Shown here one piece after another: positions 61,219-64,000 of a stretch of DNA of 64,000 nucleotides. Each line of letters opens with the position of its first letter. The first letter of the stretch is position 1. The notes beneath the pieces were generated by a model, which was given only the letters and a program-made list of their open reading frames with translations, was not told where the DNA came from and searched no databases. Source of the stretch: JAGBWK01 sp964462445. Lineage in GTDB: Bacteria; Bacteroidota; Bacteroidia; Bacteroidales; Muribaculaceae. The DNA lies in the NCBI GenBank assembly GCA_964462445.1, contig CAYWXG010000001.1, forward strand, positions 16,904-80,903, read 5' to 3'. A program made the translations under genes and the position numbers.

Positions 61219-62592
61219 CTATAAATTATGTAGCGCACCGAATGCTTCATCGACTTTGCTCACCTCGATAATGTTGATTTTGAATTTCGACGTGTCAATT
61301 CCTTTCAAATTGTGGCGGGGGATAATGATGCTTTCCATACCTAATTTTGCAGCTTCCGATATTCGCTGCTCAATGCGTGTCACCGGACGTATTTCGCCCG
61401 TTAATCCTACTTCTCCGGTCATGCACACTTTTCGAGGTATCGCTATATCTATATTCGACGACAACACTGCACATATCACGGGCAAATCCATTGCCGGATC
61501 GGCCACCTTCAATCCTCCGGCAATATTCAAAAACACATCTTTCTGTATCAACTTAAAGCCTACGCGCTTCTCAAGCACTGCAAGTAGCATATTCAATCGG
61601 CGCGAATCAAATCCCGTAACAGCTCGTTGAGGTGTCCCATACGCCGCCGAACTTACCAACCCTTGTGCCTCGATTAGAAATGCTCGTATCCCTTCGATTG
61701 CTACTCCTACCGCTGTCCCCGATAAATTCTCATCGGTTGGCGACAATAACATTTCCGACGGATTGGTTACCTCTCGTAGCCCGCGACGACACATCTCGTA
61801 AATACCTATCTCATTCGTATTTCCAAAACGGTTCTTAATTGCGCGTAGCAATCTGTACATATGCTGACGGTCCCCTTCGAAATGAAGCACGACATCTACT
61901 ATATGCTCCAATACTTTTGGGCCTGCAATCGCCCCATCTTTATTTATATGCCCGATTAGCAACACCGGAACGCCCGATTCCTTTGCATATTTCAGCAACT
62001 GAGCTGCACACTCGCGCACCTGACTGACACTGCCCGATGCACTCTCTATGCTTTCCGACGCTACCGTTTGGATTGAATCTACAACAAGTAATTCCGGCTT
62101 TACTTCCTCTATGTGCTCAAATATGTTTTCAAGTGATGTCTCGCACACTATGTAACAATTATCCGACAAGCGACCTATCCGGTCGGCACGCATCTTCAAC
62201 TGTGTGGCACTCTCTTCCCCCGACACATACAATATTCTTCGGGATTTTATAGATAAGATGTTTTGTAGAACCAATGTCGACTTGCCAATGCCGGGTTCTC
62301 CTCCTATCAACACCATCGATCCGGCAACAAGCCCTCCTCCGAGCACCCTGTTGAGTTCCTCTGAGGGCATATGGATTCGAGGCTCGTCGAGCGCTTCAAT
62401 TTCCGACACTTTGCGAGGTTGGCTCTTGCTCATTCGTGCCGGACCTATCGATTTTGACGATCCTTTGTTTGTCGTGACGCGCTCCTCAACCATCGTGTTC
62501 CATTCTCCACATTCCGGACATCTTCCTGTCCATTTGGGCGACTGAGCTCCACATTGTGAGCAAAACCATGCCGACTTTACTGTCTTTGCCAT
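61219..62592 (-). CDS. radA: DNA repair protein RadA (Sms)
   Basis: 457-residue RadA, a RecA-like branch-migration helicase. C4 zinc finger CSQCGAQSPKWTGRCPECG at 12-30, Walker A GGEPGIGKST near 92-101, KNRFG motif in AIKNRFGNTNEIGIYEM, and a C-terminal Lon-like domain (TGEVGLTGEIRPV). Length fits the family. It starts 33 bases after the end of the methyltransferase gene upstream on the minus strand. Confidence 0.97.
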   Translation of the reverse strand: MAKTVKSAWFCSQCGAQSPKWTGRCPECGEWNTMVEERVTTNKGSSKSIGPARMSKSQPRKVSEIEALDEPRIHMPSEELNRVLGGGLVAGSMVLIGGEPGIGKSTLVLQNILSIKSRRILYVSGEESATQLKMRADRIGRLSDNCYIVCETSLENIFEHIEEVKPELLVVDSIQTVASESIESASGSVSQVRECAAQLLKYAKESGVPVLLIGHINKDGAIAGPKVLEHIVDVVLHFEGDRQHMYRLLRAIKNRFGNTNEIGIYEMCRRGLREVTNPSEMLLSPTDENLSGTAVGVAIEGIRAFLIEAQGLVSSAAYGTPQRAVTGFDSRRLNMLLAVLEKRVGFKLIQKDVFLNIAGGLKVADPAMDLPVICAVLSSNIDIAIPRKVCMTGEVGLTGEIRPVTRIEQRISEAAKLGMESIIIPRHNLKGIDTSKFKINIIEVSKVDEAFGALHNL

Positions 62593-62625
62593 TGTCTGGA
62601 TGTTGTTATTATTTGACTGAATCTA

Positions 62626-63396
62626 TTATCCCTTGCGAAATTGAGATAATACTATTGCTGTTGCTATCGAAACGTTGAGCGACTCTACATGCTGAGCATC
62701 GGAAGGGTAGGGGGGGATAAATAGTCGATGATTCACTGCATTGGCAACTTTTGCCGATACTCCTTTCCCTTCATTACCCATAATTATGACTCCTTGACTC
62801 TGCAACTCGCTACCATAGATGTTTTCGCCATCGAGAAATGTCCCGTATATTGCAATGTCACCGGGAAGTTGATTTAGCCATTCCGCTAAATCGACATACT
62901 TGACTTCTACGCGGGCCAATGCTCCCATAGTTGCTTGTACCACCTTCGGATTATAAACATCGACCGTGTCATGCGAACAAACTATTGTCTTTACACCAAA
63001 CCAATCACACGTGCGTATTATCGTACCCAAATTACCCGGATCTTGCACTCCGTCAAGAGCCACAACCAATCCTCGTGTATCAATTTTATCAACCACTTCA
63101 GGAATGGTCATGACTGCAATCACCTCCGGTGCATTGGACATTGAGGAAATTCGTTCCATATCGGCACGTGAAGCTTTCATTTTCTCAGCCCCGGCTGGAA
63201 TTTTGAAATCCCCTCGTTCCAACCAGGCATGTGTAGCTACGATCATTCTACATTCAAATGTTTCAATTAGCTCGGAGATGCATTTCGCCCCCTCCGCAAC
63301 AAACATTCGCAGAGAGCGCCTGTGTTTTGGTTGTTGCAACGATGTTATCATCTTGCGTCGCGACGCACTTAGTGGAGGTATATTGTCGATTTTCAT
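62626..63396 (-). CDS. SpoU-family RNA methyltransferase (TrmH-like)
   Basis: 256 residues from MKIDNIPPLSASRRKM (63396). N-terminal substrate-binding domain (about 1-90, RMFVAEGAKCI), then a SpoU trefoil-knot methyltransferase with ALDGVQDPGNLGTIIRTCDWFG, IMGNEGKGVS and HVESLNVSIATAIVLSQF, the three SAM motifs. The target (rRNA or tRNA ribose 2'-O) is not determined. A divergent promoter for rnpB lies just upstream. Confidence 0.92.
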   Translation of the reverse strand: MKIDNIPPLSASRRKMITSLQQPKHRRSLRMFVAEGAKCISELIETFECRMIVATHAWLERGDFKIPAGAEKMKASRADMERISSMSNAPEVIAVMTIPEVVDKIDTRGLVVALDGVQDPGNLGTIIRTCDWFGVKTIVCSHDTVDVYNPKVVQATMGALARVEVKYVDLAEWLNQLPGDIAIYGTFLDGENIYGSELQSQGVIIMGNEGKGVSAKVANAVNHRLFIPPYPSDAQHVESLNVSIATAIVLSQFRKG

Positions 63397-63417
63397 ATCC
63401 CCAAAGTTAGAAAATTG

Positions 63418-63449
63418 TTTGCAACTACACAAAAAAGTATCTACCTTTG
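63418..63449 (+). promoter_or_regulatory. Promoter of rnpB
   Basis: TTTG (63418-63421), 20 bases, TACCTTTG (63442-63449): perfect Bacteroidetes promoter. The expected start is a few bases before the RNA at 63462. Confidence 0.82.
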
Positions 63450-63461
63450 TCGCTACTTCAC

Positions 63462-63857
63462 AGTCAGAGGTCCGGCTCGTCGCGGGGAGTGCTCAACATT
63501 TAGTTGTGCCGCCTGAGGAAAGTCCGGGCAACATAGAGCACCACACTCTTTAACTGAGAGCTATCGGCGACGGTAGAGTAGCGTGACAGAAAACAACCGC
63601 CACGATGTCATGTGGTAAGGGTGAAAAGGTGGGGTAAGAGCCCACCGGACGGCGTAGCGATGCGTCGTGCCGCATGTCTTGTGGGTTGCAAGGTCAAGTA
63701 TACCGACATTTAAGGGTGGCTCGCCCATTGTCGGGGGGTAGACTGCTACGGACCACGCACCCGTGCGTGGCCAAGATAAATGACGAGCCGTTATTTCGCT
63801 GTGGGCGTGAGCCTACTCGACTTTAACGACATAACCCGGCTTATAGGACCTCTGACT
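63462..63857 (+). ncRNA. rnpB: RNase P RNA
   Basis: About 396 bases, the catalytic RNA of RNase P for tRNA 5' processing. The ends pair as helix P1: AGTCAGAGGTCC (63462-63473) with GGACCTCTGACT (63846-63857). Conserved regions are visible: GAGGAAAGTCCGGGC near 63518, the gacagAAA segment near 63584, and the aagATAAATGAcg block near 63774. Neither end shows a tRNA or other gene. Boundaries are set by P1 and may be off by a few bases. Confidence 0.95.
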
Positions 63858-64000
63858 TATTTTATTCCTTGCAACTTAATCCCCTATAAACATCTGAGTT
63901 AATGCTCCTTCGGTTGTTATTGGTAGTTATGAAATCATAAAATTTGGTCTAATGGTCATTTTAGTTGGTAAAACCTTTATAAGTTGCTGATAATGATTAA

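Overview
The window looks like a chromosomal segment of a Bacteroidales bacterium, possibly Muribaculaceae. The sequence reasons are: (i) promoters of the Bacteroidetes type (TTTG, about 20 bases, TAnnTTTG), perfect upstream of rnpB, ilvD and cstA; (ii) a MurF-alanine racemase fusion; (iii) a plant-type acyl-ACP thioesterase inside the ilv operon; (iv) FadL/OmpP1, DUF4421 and OmpA/PD40 outer-membrane proteins and a BspA-type LRR protein; (v) weak use of Shine-Dalgarno sites. The family-level placement is inference. I see no tRNA, rRNA operon, insertion sequence, prophage or CRISPR array.

Layout. 1-281: start of cstA (minus). 399-3368: three genes for a nonulosonic acid (legionaminic/sialic) sugar nucleotide (neuC/legG, neuA/legF, ptmE-like). 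3451-6103: obg, pgeF, a DUF308 membrane protein. 6461-9222: a Tyr/Trp/Gly-rich secreted protein and a FadL-like porin. 9371-13842: a PIF1-like helicase with TPRs and mutS2. 13957-22679 (minus): groEL-groES, plsC, glyA, flavin reductase, pyrI-pyrB, murF-alr. 22676-26789 (minus): GSCFA protein, PorE-like OmpA lipoprotein, DUF4421 outer-membrane protein. 27205-33378 (plus): ilvD-ilvB-ilvN-acyl-ACP thioesterase-ilvC, with an attenuator-like leader. 33561-38135 (minus): exo/endonuclease-phosphatase, argC, argG, GNAT, argR. 38179-40188 (minus): a UshA-like nucleotidase and a small membrane protein. 40219-55941 (minus): the unusual nine-gene block described below. 56392-56949: truncated BspA-like LRR protein. 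57306-61161 (plus): serC, serA, flavodoxin-like reductase, MFS transporter. 61219-63396 (minus): radA and a SpoU rRNA methyltransferase. 63462-63857 (plus): RNase P RNA.

The most interesting region is 40219-55941. Nine tightly spaced co-directional genes encode an actin/Hsp70-fold ATPase resembling SrfB, a dynamin-like P-loop protein resembling SrfC, a membrane-anchored subtilisin-like protease with an intact triad, a four-pass membrane protein, a second GTPase with helical repeats, two bitopic proteins, an N-terminally anchored protein, an exported coiled-coil protein and a tail-anchored protein with an Ig-like domain. The layout predicts a trans-envelope machine: nucleotide-driven parts in the cytoplasm, several membrane adaptors, and a protease facing the periplasm. 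I cannot assign a known function. A conflict/defence, envelope-stress or SrfABC-toxin-like role are all open.

Metabolically the rest is largely housekeeping: branched-chain amino acids, arginine, serine/glycine one-carbon, pyrimidines and cell wall, with local regulatory features (argR, the ilv leader, the groES promoter dyads) visible in the sequence.
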